Of a stretch of 64,000 nucleotides of DNA, positions 41,722 through 50,814 are shown in pieces. Every line of letters starts with the position of its first letter. The first letter of the stretch is position 1. Source of the DNA: Phycisphaerae bacterium (GTDB lineage: Bacteria; Planctomycetota; Phycisphaerae; UBA1845; JAFGLZ01); assembly GCA_016927755.1 (NCBI GenBank), contig JAFGLZ010000204.1, forward strand, positions 1 to 64,000, written 5' to 3'. The notes under the pieces were generated by a model. The model made no database searches. It saw nothing but the letters and a program-made list of their open reading frames with translations, and was not told where the DNA came from. Made by a program: the position numbers and the translations under genes.

Positions 41722-42960
41722 ATGCCGCTCTTGATGGATTGCAGCAGGCTGCAGCCCGGAATGCGCCTGGCCGAAGCCTTCATCTGGAACGATCGGGTGA
41801 TGATGACGGGCGATACGGTCCTGACAGGGGCCGACGTCCGCGCGCTGCAGACTCGCTTTCCCAAGCAGCGGTTCCGGATCAAGGACGACGTCCTGGACGG
41901 GCGGGTCGATTTCGAGGACGACTCGTACGAGCGCGAGGTGGCCCAGTCGGCCCAGCGCAAGATCGCCCGGGCCATGTCGAGGGTACAGGAACGAATCAGC
42001 CAGAACGCTACGCTAGACGACGTGAGCGTCTCGATTATCCGGTCCGCAATCAATGACGTGGTCAAATACCTGGAGGGCCACCCGGTCGAAGCCGCCCTCA
42101 TCGACAACTTCATGGGCGGAAACGGATACCTGAGCGAGCGGGCGGGGAACGTCTTCTACCTGGCCATGATGCTGGGCACGGCCGCGCACGACTACGTCGC
42201 CGAGGAGCGAAAGCGACAGACCGCCCCGAACCCCGACCCCCGGGTCATCCGCAACCTCGTTCCGCTCGGCGTGGGAGCCATGCTGATGGACGTGGGCATG
42301 GTCCCCCTGAAGCATTTGTACGAAGAGGACACGCCGCTAACGCCGCAGGTCTGGAGGCAGATCCGCCAGCACCCGGCCGACGGGGCGAAAATGCTGCCGA
42401 AGACGATCTCGTCCGCCGCGAGGAACATCGTCCGAACCCACCATGAGAACATCGACGGAAGCGGCTATCCGGAGGCGATCCCCGGAGACAAGCTGCACGT
42501 GTTCACTCGGATCGCCCGAATCGTGGACGCGTACGACGCGGCCACGGCGACACGGGTCTACGACGAGGCGAAGTCCCCGGTCCGGGTCCTCTGGGAGATG
42601 ACCGTGGGGCCGTACAGCCACTACTACGATCAGGCGCTGATGAAGGTGTTCTCTCGGCTGATTCAGCCGTTTCCGATCGGGGCGAAAATCCGACTGGAGG
42701 CCGGACAGTACGCCGTGGTCGTCCGCTACAATCGGGAGAACCCGCTCGCGCCGCTGGTGATCGTGGCCTTCGACGAGAAGGACCGTCGGCTGCCGGACAA
42801 GGCCCTGAGCCTGCCGTTCCATTTGGGGTCCCGGCCCGATCTTCGAGCCGCCAGCTTCGCCGGCGAGGACATCTCCTTCATCTACGACGAGTTTGAAGAC
42901 GTCGGCAAGCAGTCACGCGTCGGCTTCTGGCCCACGCTATTCGAAGCCGCCTTTCCGTAA
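41722..42960 (+). CDS. Degenerate HD-GYP-type protein, copy 2, 412 aa
   Basis: TTTGGAG eight bases before the ATG sets the start. It is colinear with copy 1 throughout: LLMDCSRLQPGMRLAEAFIW, NVFYLAMMLGTAAHDYVAEE, HHENIDGSGYPEAIPGDKLH, FPIGAKIRLEAGQYAVVVRY and the shared C-terminus LFEAAFP. The HD site reads LMDVGM, so again the His is lost but differently (Met instead of Leu), while HHExxDGxGYP is intact. The 248-bp gap between the copies and their similarity point to tandem duplication after the HD loss. The last 24 bp overlap the convergent glycosyltransferase gene. Confidence 0.86.
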   Translation: MPLLMDCSRLQPGMRLAEAFIWNDRVMMTGDTVLTGADVRALQTRFPKQRFRIKDDVLDGRVDFEDDSYEREVAQSAQRKIARAMSRVQERISQNATLDDVSVSIIRSAINDVVKYLEGHPVEAALIDNFMGGNGYLSERAGNVFYLAMMLGTAAHDYVAEERKRQTAPNPDPRVIRNLVPLGVGAMLMDVGMVPLKHLYEEDTPLTPQVWRQIRQHPADGAKMLPKTISSAARNIVRTHHENIDGSGYPEAIPGDKLHVFTRIARIVDAYDAATATRVYDEAKSPVRVLWEMTVGPYSHYYDQALMKVFSRLIQPFPIGAKIRLEAGQYAVVVRYNRENPLAPLVIVAFDEKDRRLPDKALSLPFHLGSRPDLRAASFAGEDISFIYDEFEDVGKQSRVGFWPTLFEAAFP

Positions 42961-44442
42961 TCCGCCGATGCCCCTGGAGAACGTCGGTTTCGTCGCGACC
43001 CCGAATCGTTCGTTGTGGTAGACGGCCCAGGTCCAGCCGGACATTCCGCAGTAACCGAATACGCGGCTCAGGGAGTAGGTGTTTCCGCCGGCGTCCATGA
43101 TGCGCGGATCGGGGTGGTAGTCCGGCCTCCGGCTGTGTGCGAGCACCCACTCGGGTCCATTCCGAGGCCAGTCGTCCTTCAAGCGATACGACAGCTTCTT
43201 GCCGGCGGGTAGGTACCGGGCGTAGAAGTCCAGGACCATCGCGTTGCGAAAGTCATGGTCGCTTCCGACTTCGATTGTCGAACCGGAGGTCTCGCTGGCC
43301 ATATGAAGAACCGCCTCGCGGTACCCACCCCGGCCTAAGTGGAACAGCCGCGCCAACCTCGGGACGTTCCCCGCGGTGAAGAGGCAGACGAGCGCAACGG
43401 CCGCGACCCTGCCGGGCTTCGATCCCTGATAGAGACCCGCGATTGCCTGCCCGAACAGCAGGTAGGCGAAGGGGAAACACACGAGGAAGAAGCGGACGTA
43501 CAACAACGGAGGGCGCGTCAATATCACGACGCAGGCCGGGGCCAGCAGAAGAACCGAGCCGTGCGGGATCCACTCATCGGACCCGCTCTTCCATAGCAGA
43601 TATAGGCCGCGGGCACAGAGAGCCGCCCCCAAGAGAACGCACACGATGGCCAGTGGCCCCTCGGTCGGCGCGCCGATCGCAAGATCCATCGCGTTGGCCA
43701 CGACGCGCCACGTCGCATACGCCGGGCCCCCGCCCGTGTGCATCCGACGCGTGTGGAACAGATAGATTGGCATCAGTATCAGCAGCGGTACGGCGTAGCA
43801 CTTGGCCAACTCCACATAGGCGCCACGTCTCCCCGTGGATCGCCGCGCTGCGCGCAAGAATGACCACAACGCAAGCGACAGGATCACGTACGCCACGGTT
43901 GCGTGGAACAGGAAGCCCGCCACGAGGCTCACCCAGAACAGCGGCAACATCCAGGCGCGCGGATGCTCGCTGTACTCCTTGAGAAGGACGAAGGCGGCGA
44001 CGGAGAAGAACACGGCCGGGGCGTACCCTCGGGCCTCCGACGAATACAGGACGAGCGGATAGGACACCGCCGCCAACCAAGCCGTGAGGAGCGCCTGACC
44101 AGGACGCCCCCGACCGACCGCGCGAGCCAGCAGGGGAATCGTCGCCGTCCCCAGTATCGCCGAGGGGAGGCGATACCACAGGCAGTCCGTCCGATTGCCG
44201 ATCAGGTACATGTACAAGGTGTTCAGCGGATGGCTGTTGTTGTTCAGGATCTCGGTCAGCACCTCCCACGGATAGGTCATGCGCCGCGCGAAGTAGAGCG
44301 ACCAGATCTCGTCCACCCAGAAATCGTTCCGGCCGGCCGCCCAGAAACGCAGAACTCCCGCAACGACCACGCAGGCGGTCAGAACCGGGAGTCTCCACCG
44401 CCCGACGATGCCCGAACCGGATTGAACGGATACTGTCTTCAT
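42937..44442 (-). CDS. Polytopic glycosyltransferase, ArnT/PMT_2-like (GT-C fold), 501 aa
   Basis: The N-terminal helix LPVLTACVVVAGVLRFWAA is followed by the first external loop RNDFWVDEIWSLYFARRMTY, with the acidic pair typical of GT-C enzymes (GT39/GT83). NNNSHPLNTLYMYLIG and RLPSAILGTATIPLLARAVG also match this superfamily, and about ten membrane helices follow. The C-terminal 120 residues are a soluble extracytoplasmic domain. It is predicted to transfer a sugar from a polyprenyl phosphate donor on the outer face of the inner membrane. Its 3' end overlaps the HD-GYP copy 2 gene by 24 bp on the opposite strand. Confidence 0.85.
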   Translation of the reverse strand: MKTVSVQSGSGIVGRWRLPVLTACVVVAGVLRFWAAGRNDFWVDEIWSLYFARRMTYPWEVLTEILNNNSHPLNTLYMYLIGNRTDCLWYRLPSAILGTATIPLLARAVGRGRPGQALLTAWLAAVSYPLVLYSSEARGYAPAVFFSVAAFVLLKEYSEHPRAWMLPLFWVSLVAGFLFHATVAYVILSLALWSFLRAARRSTGRRGAYVELAKCYAVPLLILMPIYLFHTRRMHTGGGPAYATWRVVANAMDLAIGAPTEGPLAIVCVLLGAALCARGLYLLWKSGSDEWIPHGSVLLLAPACVVILTRPPLLYVRFFLVCFPFAYLLFGQAIAGLYQGSKPGRVAAVALVCLFTAGNVPRLARLFHLGRGGYREAVLHMASETSGSTIEVGSDHDFRNAMVLDFYARYLPAGKKLSYRLKDDWPRNGPEWVLAHSRRPDYHPDPRIMDAGGNTYSLSRVFGYCGMSGWTWAVYHNERFGVATKPTFSRGIGGLRKGGFE

Positions 44443-44555
44443 CTCAATCGTGGATCAAACGGAGGCAACCGACGGTTACCTTAGTCGAGGCGAGGCGATA
44501 GGCACAAGCGGGGCGGCGGCACGGGACACGGAATGTTCCGTGCCCGGAGCCGGGC

Positions 44556-45281
44556 TCACCATCTGGGCTCGTAGCCCAGCTCCCGCTGGGCCTTGGCGGA
44601 CGTGATCCGACTCCAGTCCTTGCCCGTGATGTTGTACACGCCGTACTTGATGTCCGAGTTCAACGCCAGGCGGAAGGCCTCGATCACGTCCCAGACGGCG
44701 ACCTTGCCCTCGCCGAGCGGACCGGTCAGATCCTCCTGGGCCTTCCAAATGATGCAGTGCGGGCGGAGACAGATGACGGAGATGCCGTGCTGCTGGGAGT
44801 ACGCCCGACCCAACTCCTCTCCGAAGAGCTTGCTCACGCCGTAGATGTCCTGACATCGCCCGGGATGCCGCTCGTCCATCGGCAGATACTCCGGCTCGGG
44901 GGGCTCGCCGATACCGGCGTCCAACAGGATCGCCAGGCTGCTGGCGAAGAGGATCTTCTTGACCCGCGCCCGCGCGACGGCGCGAAAGACGTTGAACGTC
45001 CCGCGGACGTTCGTGCCGAACATGCTGATGTCGTCGCCGTTGTAGGCGGGGATGGCGCCGAGGTGACACACCACGTCCGCGCCGGCGCAGACCTTCTCGA
45101 CGAACGGGTAATTCGTGAGATCGCCGACGAACGTCTCCTCGCCGGCCGGCTCGCGGTCGTAGCCGCGGACGTTGTGCCCGTCCGCGGCCAGGGCCTCGAC
45201 GAGGCACCGACCGAGCCTGCCGGCCGAGCCGGTCACGACGATCCGCAAGGGCCTCTGGCTGCCGGTTACATCCTCTGACAC
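44556..45281 (-). CDS. NAD-dependent epimerase/dehydratase (extended SDR), 241 aa
   Basis: The GTG at 45281 with GGAGAG nine bases upstream was chosen; a TTG 30 bp earlier is possible. RIVVTGSAGRLGRCLVEALA is the glycine-rich NAD-binding motif, GADVVCHLGAIPAY the next conserved strand, and IYGVSKLFGEELGRAY carries the YxxxK catalytic pair. SSLAILLD supplies the upstream Ser. It probably acts on a nucleotide sugar or a free uronate-type substrate; which one cannot be told. It is leftward between the glycosyltransferase and the esterase, with gaps of 113 and 91 bp, so an operon is possible. Confidence 0.86.
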   Translation of the reverse strand: MSEDVTGSQRPLRIVVTGSAGRLGRCLVEALAADGHNVRGYDREPAGEETFVGDLTNYPFVEKVCAGADVVCHLGAIPAYNGDDISMFGTNVRGTFNVFRAVARARVKKILFASSLAILLDAGIGEPPEPEYLPMDERHPGRCQDIYGVSKLFGEELGRAYSQQHGISVICLRPHCIIWKAQEDLTGPLGEGKVAVWDVIEAFRLALNSDIKYGVYNITGKDWSRITSAKAQRELGYEPRW

Positions 45282-45372
45282 TGCCGTGCTCTCCGTCTGT
45301 GTGGTCCGCAACCTGCGCCGCGGCCGAGGATATGCTCCCTCACGGTCGCGCCCGTGAGGCGACCCCTTCGCC

Positions 45373-46473
45373 TCAACGCTTCGAGTGGTTCAGCTCCCGG
45401 TCGAGCCAGGCATATACCTGCTCGCGGACGTCGTCGGGGAAATCATGCCCGCAGTCGGGATGAACCACCTTGATCGCGTCCGGCGCTCCCAACAGGCGAT
45501 ATACGGGCCGGGCCGCCTCGAACGCCTCGGTCACGCCCCGCACCTCGAAGTTGGCGTCCTTCAGCGGGGCGTTCACAAAGAACGGCCTCGGGGCCAATGC
45601 CGCCACGACCTCGTGGAAGTCGAAGGGCATGCCTCGCCAGCCGCCATAGCTCGGGATCTTCGGCATGTAGCCCTGATGCGACCAGCCGGTCAGGTCGCCC
45701 TTCATGTACCGCCGAAACGCGTTGAACCCGCAACTGCTGACGATGGCCTTGATCCGCGGATCGAACACGGCCACGAACATGCTGTTGTGCCCCCCGAGCG
45801 AGTGCCCGATCGTGGCGATCCGCTCGGCGTCGACCTGCGGCAAGGAACACAACAGGTCGACCGCCCGCATGTGGTCCCAGATGCCCTTCATCGTCGCGCT
45901 GACGTAGCCGTGGGCGTACGGATCCCACTTGTACTCGGCGAACCGCACATAGTCTGGCGCGAGGGTCACGTAGCCGCGCTCGGCCAGGTGCAGCGCATAG
46001 TGCCGCGAGTAGGGTCCGCCAAGCCCCGCGGGGCGCCCCTTGCCGATGTCCGACGTCGGATGCGGGCACAAGATCGCCGGCGCCTTGCCCCGCGCGCCCT
46101 TCGGCAAAAACAGATACGCCGGTACGCGGCAGTCCCTCTCCGTCGCGAAGCTGATCTTCTTCCGGGTGAACTTCGGCGCTTCGAAGATGCCCTCGACGCG
46201 AACGTCCAACGGCACCTTACGCGAGGGCGGCGGCAGCGGACCCATGACCTCCCGCATGCCGGCCAGGATGTCCGCCCGACGCTTGGCCCAGTCGGCCGGC
46301 GTCTTGACCGGGTGCGCCTTGCCCGAGGCGTCCACCCACACCATCAGCTTCGAGTGATCCGGATACCGCGGCGCCTTGACGCCCTCGGTCGTAGTCGTGC
46401 CCTCAGCCATGACCACACCCGCCGCGATCGCGATAACCAGCCCGCTCACCCATGGTCGCACCCACATGCGCAT
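45373..46473 (-). CDS. Secreted alpha/beta-hydrolase, acetyl-xylan-esterase-like, 366 aa
   Basis: Residues 1-23 are a signal peptide (VSGLVIAIAAGVVMA). A substrate-lid segment follows, then the hydrolase core: PAILCPHPTSDIGKGRPAGL (oxyanion region), nucleophile IGHSLGGHNSMF near residue 218, and VVHPDCGHDFPDDVREQVYA with the catalytic His. The layout fits the secreted esterase/dienelactone-hydrolase-like proteins that planctomycetes carry for removing acyl groups from polysaccharides. The exact substrate is inferred. It is divergent from the GH38 gene. Confidence 0.85.
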   Translation of the reverse strand: MRMWVRPWVSGLVIAIAAGVVMAEGTTTTEGVKAPRYPDHSKLMVWVDASGKAHPVKTPADWAKRRADILAGMREVMGPLPPPSRKVPLDVRVEGIFEAPKFTRKKISFATERDCRVPAYLFLPKGARGKAPAILCPHPTSDIGKGRPAGLGGPYSRHYALHLAERGYVTLAPDYVRFAEYKWDPYAHGYVSATMKGIWDHMRAVDLLCSLPQVDAERIATIGHSLGGHNSMFVAVFDPRIKAIVSSCGFNAFRRYMKGDLTGWSHQGYMPKIPSYGGWRGMPFDFHEVVAALAPRPFFVNAPLKDANFEVRGVTEAFEAARPVYRLLGAPDAIKVVHPDCGHDFPDDVREQVYAWLDRELNHSKR

Positions 46474-46680
46474 CGACCTCCGATTCGGTCATCGGACGAA
46501 GACTGTACCGCGCTGTCCCGACAAGTGGTAGGGCCCTCACCCCCTCCCTCGATGCGGTGAGGGAAGCACGAAGGACGAAACCTGCCACCGGCGAGAAGAG
46601 GGATTCTCGCGCCGTGACATTCTGTTTATGATGGTTCGCCTCTGATAGCAGCACGGTCCCTGTTTGCCGAGGATGCCCCC

Positions 46681-49149
46681 ATGCCACGAAGCCCAATCAA
46701 CCCCGACGACGTCACGCTCCACCTCATCGGCAACGCCCACCTCGACCCCGTCTGGCTCTGGCGGTGGCAGGAGGGATTCGCCGAGACAAAAGCAACGTTC
46801 CGGTCCGCCCTCGACCGCATGAACGAAACCCCCGGCTTCGTCTTCACCTGCGCGGCCGCGGCAATCTACGAATGGATCGAGCAGAGCGACCCGAAAATGT
46901 TCGCCGAGATCCGCCGGCGCGTCCGCCAGGGGCGATGGGTCGTCACCGGCGGATGGTGGATCCAGCCCGACTGCAATATCCCATCGGGCGAGTCGTTCGT
47001 CCGGCACGGGCTCTACTCGCAGCGATACTTCGAGCGAGCCCTCGGCAGGCGGGCGCGTGTCGGCTACTGCGTCGACTCCTTCGGCCACGCCGCCACGCTG
47101 CCCAAGCTCCTGGCAGGCTGCGACCTGCGCGGCTACGTCTGGATGCGCCCGGGGCGCCATGAAAACGACGACATCCCCTGGCCGGTCTTCTGGTGGGAGA
47201 CGCCCGACGGTAGCCGCGTCCTGTCGATGCGAATCATGACGGGCTACACGGCCGGGAGCGCCGCCGAAGCGCTGGCCCGTTTCGAGGAGATCCCCCGCGA
47301 GCACATGCGCCCGCCGCTGACGACGGCGTCGATGTGCTTCTACGGCGTGGGCAACCACGGCGGCGGCCCCACCAAGGCCCAACTCGCCGCGATCGAGCAA
47401 TGGCGCAAGGACCGCAAGCGACCCAAGCTCGTCTACAGCTCGCCGGACGCCTTCCACGACGTGGTCGTCAGCCAGGTCGGCGACAAGCTGCCCCGATACA
47501 AGGGCGAGCTGCAGCACCACGCCTCCGGCTGTTACGCCGCCGTCAGTTTGATCAAGGCCCTCAACCGCCGCGCCGAGGAGACGCTCCTGGCGGCCGAGCG
47601 GTGGGCTAGCATCGCGCGCATGACCCTCGGCCGGGCGGCGCCGACCGAGGCACTGGCCCGGGCGTGGAAGCACGTCCTGTTCAACCAGTTCCACGACATC
47701 ATGGCCGGCACGAGCGTCGAGGAGGCCTACGTCGACGCACGCGACCAGATGGGCGCGGCCCTGCACGAGGCCGGGTTCGCCCTGAACAACGCCCAGCAGA
47801 TGGTGAGCTGGAACGTCGACACCCGCGGCGAGGGCACGCCCGTCTTCGTCTTCAACAACCAGGCCCACCCGTTCGAGGGCGTCGTCGAGACCGAGGACAT
47901 CAGCTACGACCTCGCCGGTGGGAAGCGAACCTTCACCGACAACGACGGCAACCCGATCCCGTTCCAGATCGTGGCCCAGCACACGCGAACGAACAAGAGC
48001 CGGGCGGTCCTGCACGTGGACCTGCCGGCCATCGGGCACCGCCTGCTCCGCCTGCGGGAGGGCAAGGCGCCTTCATCGCGGAAACTCCTGGGCAAGCGGG
48101 CCGTCCGCGCGGGCGCCAAATCCCCCCGCACCGGCCCGTGGAGGCTCGAGAACGACCGGCTCCGGCTCGAGGTCGACCGCAAGGGGCTGATCCAGATCCG
48201 CGACAAGCGAGCCGGCCGGCGCGTCTTCAGCACACCGGCCGGTGAGGCCCTCGTCATGCGCGACAAGTCCGACACGTGGAGCCACGACGTCTTCCGGTTC
48301 GATAAGGTCATCGGCCGGTTCAAGGCCACGTCGGTCAGGCTCATCGAGGAAGGCCCCGTCCGCGGCGGCATCCGCGTCAAGAGCCGCTACGGCGACTCGA
48401 TCTTGACGCTCGACTACCTGCTCGGCGCCGGCGAGGGCCACGTCGAGGTCCGCGGAGAGATCGACTGGCGCGACGCGTGGAAGGTCGTCAAGTACGCCCT
48501 GCCCGTCGCCGTCAAGGCCGATACGTGCACCGTTGAGATCCCCTACGGAACGATCAAACGCCCCACCGACGGCGAGGAAGAGCCCATGCAGCAGTGGGTC
48601 GACGTCAGCGATCGCCGCGGCGGCCTGGCGGTCGCCAACAACAACCGCTACAGCCATAGCGCGGGCGGCAGCGAGATCCGAATCACGCTGCTTCGCAGCC
48701 CGGCCTACGCGTTTCACGACCCGTTCCCGATCGACTACGACGGCGACCATCGGATCACGGATCGCGGCCCCCAACCGTTCCGCTTGCTGCTTATCCCCCA
48801 CAAGGGCGATTGGCGCAACTCCGACGTCATCGCCAAGGCACGGCAGCTCAATCTCCCGCCCAACGTCCTGTTCGAGACGTATCACCCGGGCCCGCTGAAG
48901 CCCGAGCTCACCGGCGCGGCGTGCGATGCGCCGGGCGTCGAGGTGAGCGTGATCAAGCAGGCCGAGGACGGCAGGGCCCTCGTCGTCCGCGCCTGCGAAT
49001 GGCTCGGGCGCAAGACGCGAGCCAAGCTGTCGCTGCCACCAGCCAAGCGCCGCTGGCAGGCGACGTTCGCCCCGGGCCAGGTCAAGACGTTCGTGGTCCC
49101 AGATCGGCGCGGGGCGGCGGTTCGCGAAGTGAATATGCTGGAGGAGTGA
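46681..49149 (+). CDS. Alpha-mannosidase, glycoside hydrolase family 38, 822 aa
   Basis: GAGG eight bases before the ATG fits the start. LIGNAHLDPVWLWRWQEGFA near residue 16 is the GH38 zinc-binding HxD opening. WVVTGGWWIQPDCNIPSGES and RVGYCVDSFGHAATLPKLLA carry conserved active-site residues, the latter the nucleophile Asp near 131. QHHASGCYAAVSLIKALNRR and NQFHDIMAGTSVEEAY complete the catalytic domain. The C-terminal 450 residues are the beta-sandwich domains of the family. No signal peptide was seen, so it is cytoplasmic and likely trims mannosides imported into the cell. Confidence 0.95.
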   Translation: MPRSPINPDDVTLHLIGNAHLDPVWLWRWQEGFAETKATFRSALDRMNETPGFVFTCAAAAIYEWIEQSDPKMFAEIRRRVRQGRWVVTGGWWIQPDCNIPSGESFVRHGLYSQRYFERALGRRARVGYCVDSFGHAATLPKLLAGCDLRGYVWMRPGRHENDDIPWPVFWWETPDGSRVLSMRIMTGYTAGSAAEALARFEEIPREHMRPPLTTASMCFYGVGNHGGGPTKAQLAAIEQWRKDRKRPKLVYSSPDAFHDVVVSQVGDKLPRYKGELQHHASGCYAAVSLIKALNRRAEETLLAAERWASIARMTLGRAAPTEALARAWKHVLFNQFHDIMAGTSVEEAYVDARDQMGAALHEAGFALNNAQQMVSWNVDTRGEGTPVFVFNNQAHPFEGVVETEDISYDLAGGKRTFTDNDGNPIPFQIVAQHTRTNKSRAVLHVDLPAIGHRLLRLREGKAPSSRKLLGKRAVRAGAKSPRTGPWRLENDRLRLEVDRKGLIQIRDKRAGRRVFSTPAGEALVMRDKSDTWSHDVFRFDKVIGRFKATSVRLIEEGPVRGGIRVKSRYGDSILTLDYLLGAGEGHVEVRGEIDWRDAWKVVKYALPVAVKADTCTVEIPYGTIKRPTDGEEEPMQQWVDVSDRRGGLAVANNNRYSHSAGGSEIRITLLRSPAYAFHDPFPIDYDGDHRITDRGPQPFRLLLIPHKGDWRNSDVIAKARQLNLPPNVLFETYHPGPLKPELTGAACDAPGVEVSVIKQAEDGRALVVRACEWLGRKTRAKLSLPPAKRRWQATFAPGQVKTFVVPDRRGAAVREVNMLEE

Positions 49150-49651
49150 GAAGGAGGCGTGAACTTCGGATCTCAGGCTCCGGGCGCCACTCAGAGGCGC
49201 CGCAAGGCAAAACGTCGAGGCCGCTGTTCTTCCTTCATTCTTCTCACTTCCCCTTTCCGCCTGATCGCGCCCGTGCTCGGCCATGGCGGAGGGCGGCGCT
49301 GGTTTCACGTTTTGGCGTCGTACGCGATGATCGGGAGGGGGCATCCGAGAAAATCCTCAGGCGGGCGCGGAGGAGATGGCGTGAATTGCAGCTTAACTTC
49401 TTGTCCAAAAAAAGCTTAAAAAAGTTGGGCCCGGCCAGGTAAAAGAAGTTGTCAGACCGAATCGGTTCGCGTAGACTTATAATGAGAGTTAGTGGGGACT
49501 AGCCGAAGCCGGCATATCGTATATCGTCTTCGGTTGCCTCTCGCACTTCCCCGGAGTGGGAACGATCGAATAACGCAGATCAGGTCCTGCAAGGCGGCGG
49601 GGGCCGTTCGGCTCTTGGCCGTTCTTCTGCCAGAGGACGAAAGGAGTTGCC
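49150..49651. promoter_or_regulatory. Intergenic region with a -10-like box before the prepilin cluster
   Basis: This 502-bp gap contains TATAAT at 49478-49483, a perfect -10 hexamer, about 170 bp before the first prepilin-like gene. TTGTCA lies about 23 bp upstream, too far for a standard -35, so the assignment is tentative. AAAGGAG six bases before 49652 is the ribosome-binding site. No other structure was recognised. Confidence 0.4.
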
Positions 49652-50665
49652 ATGCGTGCCCGTGCTTCTTCCCGCAAGTCGCGTCGGTGGGGCTTCACCC
49701 TTATCGAGCTGTTGGTCGTGGTGGCCATCATCGCCCTGCTGATCTCGATCCTGCTGCCGTCGCTGAGCAAGGCTCGCGAGCAGGCCAGGACGACGCTGTG
49801 CGCGTCGCGGATCGCGCAGCTCTGCAAGGCGATCATGTTTTACGCGGATGATTATGACGGCGCGCCGCCCTTCTTGGGTGTCGGGTTCGAGAATCTTGAC
49901 GAACTCGACGGTACGTTCGACGGCCATCCGCTCTCGTGGTGGGCCGAACAGGAAGACTGGCTCATCCCGCACATCCCCACCATCTGGAACCAGCCCGAGA
50001 GCCAGTGGGAGCCACTCACGGTGGGGACCGGACGGGTGAGCCACGTCCGCAACGGCGATCTGTTCGCCTACACGCGGTTCGAGAACCTTTACAAGTGTCC
50101 GGACTTCGAGCGGACTGCCAACAAGGAGCAGAACCAGTTCAACTTCACCCGCAGCGTCATGGGACGCAGGGTGTTGTCTCAGTTCGTTGGCGATGACACG
50201 ACGTCTCAACTCGCCCCCGGGCCGATCGTGAAGTTGAGCGCCGTCTATTCTCCCGCCGCCATGTTCATGGTGCTGGATGAGCAATGGGACTTCCACGTTG
50301 CAGGGAACTACGGTGGTGGTCCGACGGAAGGCATCTTCGCTGGCGACTTCTCTGGATATTGGATGGGGGCGGATTCCATACATGGCGTGGTCGGCGACTG
50401 TATCGGCGACTACCATGGCGTCAAGAAGAAGGTCGTCGAGCTCGACATGATGCGAGCCAGCAAGAGGGGCAACATCGCCCACTACGACGGACACGTCGAG
50501 TTGGTGCAGGACCCCATGCCGGGCCGCGTGGTGAACATCAATCTTAGTGAGCTCACGTCGCTCCTCGGCGAGGCCGAGAAGGTGCTAGGCATCATCCTCC
50601 AGCAGATCTACGCCCAGCGCGGGCTGAACACGACGCTGACCGATGCGCTACAGTGGCTGCTGTAG
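49652..50665 (+). CDS. Prepilin-type pseudopilin-like protein 1, 337 aa
   Basis: A short basic leader ends in RRWG|FTLIELLVVVAIIALLI, the prepilin peptidase site and hydrophobic helix; cleavage before the Phe is expected. ILLPSLSKAREQARTTLCAS and KAIMFYADDYDGAPPFLG are shared by all six copies. The C-terminal region has YHGVKKKVVELDMMRAS and GNIAHYDGHVELVQDP, a variant of the processing-associated H-Xn-DG motif. It is closest to copy 6 (shared ANKEQN and MGADSIH/MGADPIH). Predicted to be exported and assembled into or near a type II secretion/pilus-like structure. A strong terminator follows, so it is probably its own transcript. Confidence 0.92.
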   Translation: MRARASSRKSRRWGFTLIELLVVVAIIALLISILLPSLSKAREQARTTLCASRIAQLCKAIMFYADDYDGAPPFLGVGFENLDELDGTFDGHPLSWWAEQEDWLIPHIPTIWNQPESQWEPLTVGTGRVSHVRNGDLFAYTRFENLYKCPDFERTANKEQNQFNFTRSVMGRRVLSQFVGDDTTSQLAPGPIVKLSAVYSPAAMFMVLDEQWDFHVAGNYGGGPTEGIFAGDFSGYWMGADSIHGVVGDCIGDYHGVKKKVVELDMMRASKRGNIAHYDGHVELVQDPMPGRVVNINLSELTSLLGEAEKVLGIILQQIYAQRGLNTTLTDALQWLL

Positions 50666-50700
50666 CACACTGATCGAACAACGTACTGAGTGAAGTCCAA

Positions 50701-50750
50701 ACGGGCGGCGCCGGGGACAACGATCCCGGCACCGCCCGTCTTCGTCTTTT
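50701..50750 (+). terminator. Strong intrinsic terminator after prepilin 1
   Basis: ACGGGCGGCGCCGGG (50701-50715) pairs over 15 bp, with one G-T wobble, with CCCGGCACCGCCCGT (50725-50739) around a 9-base loop. CTTCGTCTTTT follows. It lies 36 bp after the stop at 50665 and could also end the convergent transcript from the minus strand. Confidence 0.85.
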
Positions 50751-50814
50751 CGGCATTCCGCGTACGCGTGCGCTCATGCAGCCAGCGGCGCTGGTGATAT
50801 TGGCCCAGCCGGGG

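Noticed and set aside
46537..48039. 500-codon open frame on the minus strand
   Set aside because: It lies entirely across the GH38 gene (recognisable active-site motifs on the plus strand). It is rich in Arg/Gly/Val/Asp, as expected for an antisense frame in high-GC DNA.
49448..49483. TTGTCA/TATAAT as a standard sigma-70 promoter
   Set aside because: The spacer is about 23 bp, too long; only the -10 match is reported.
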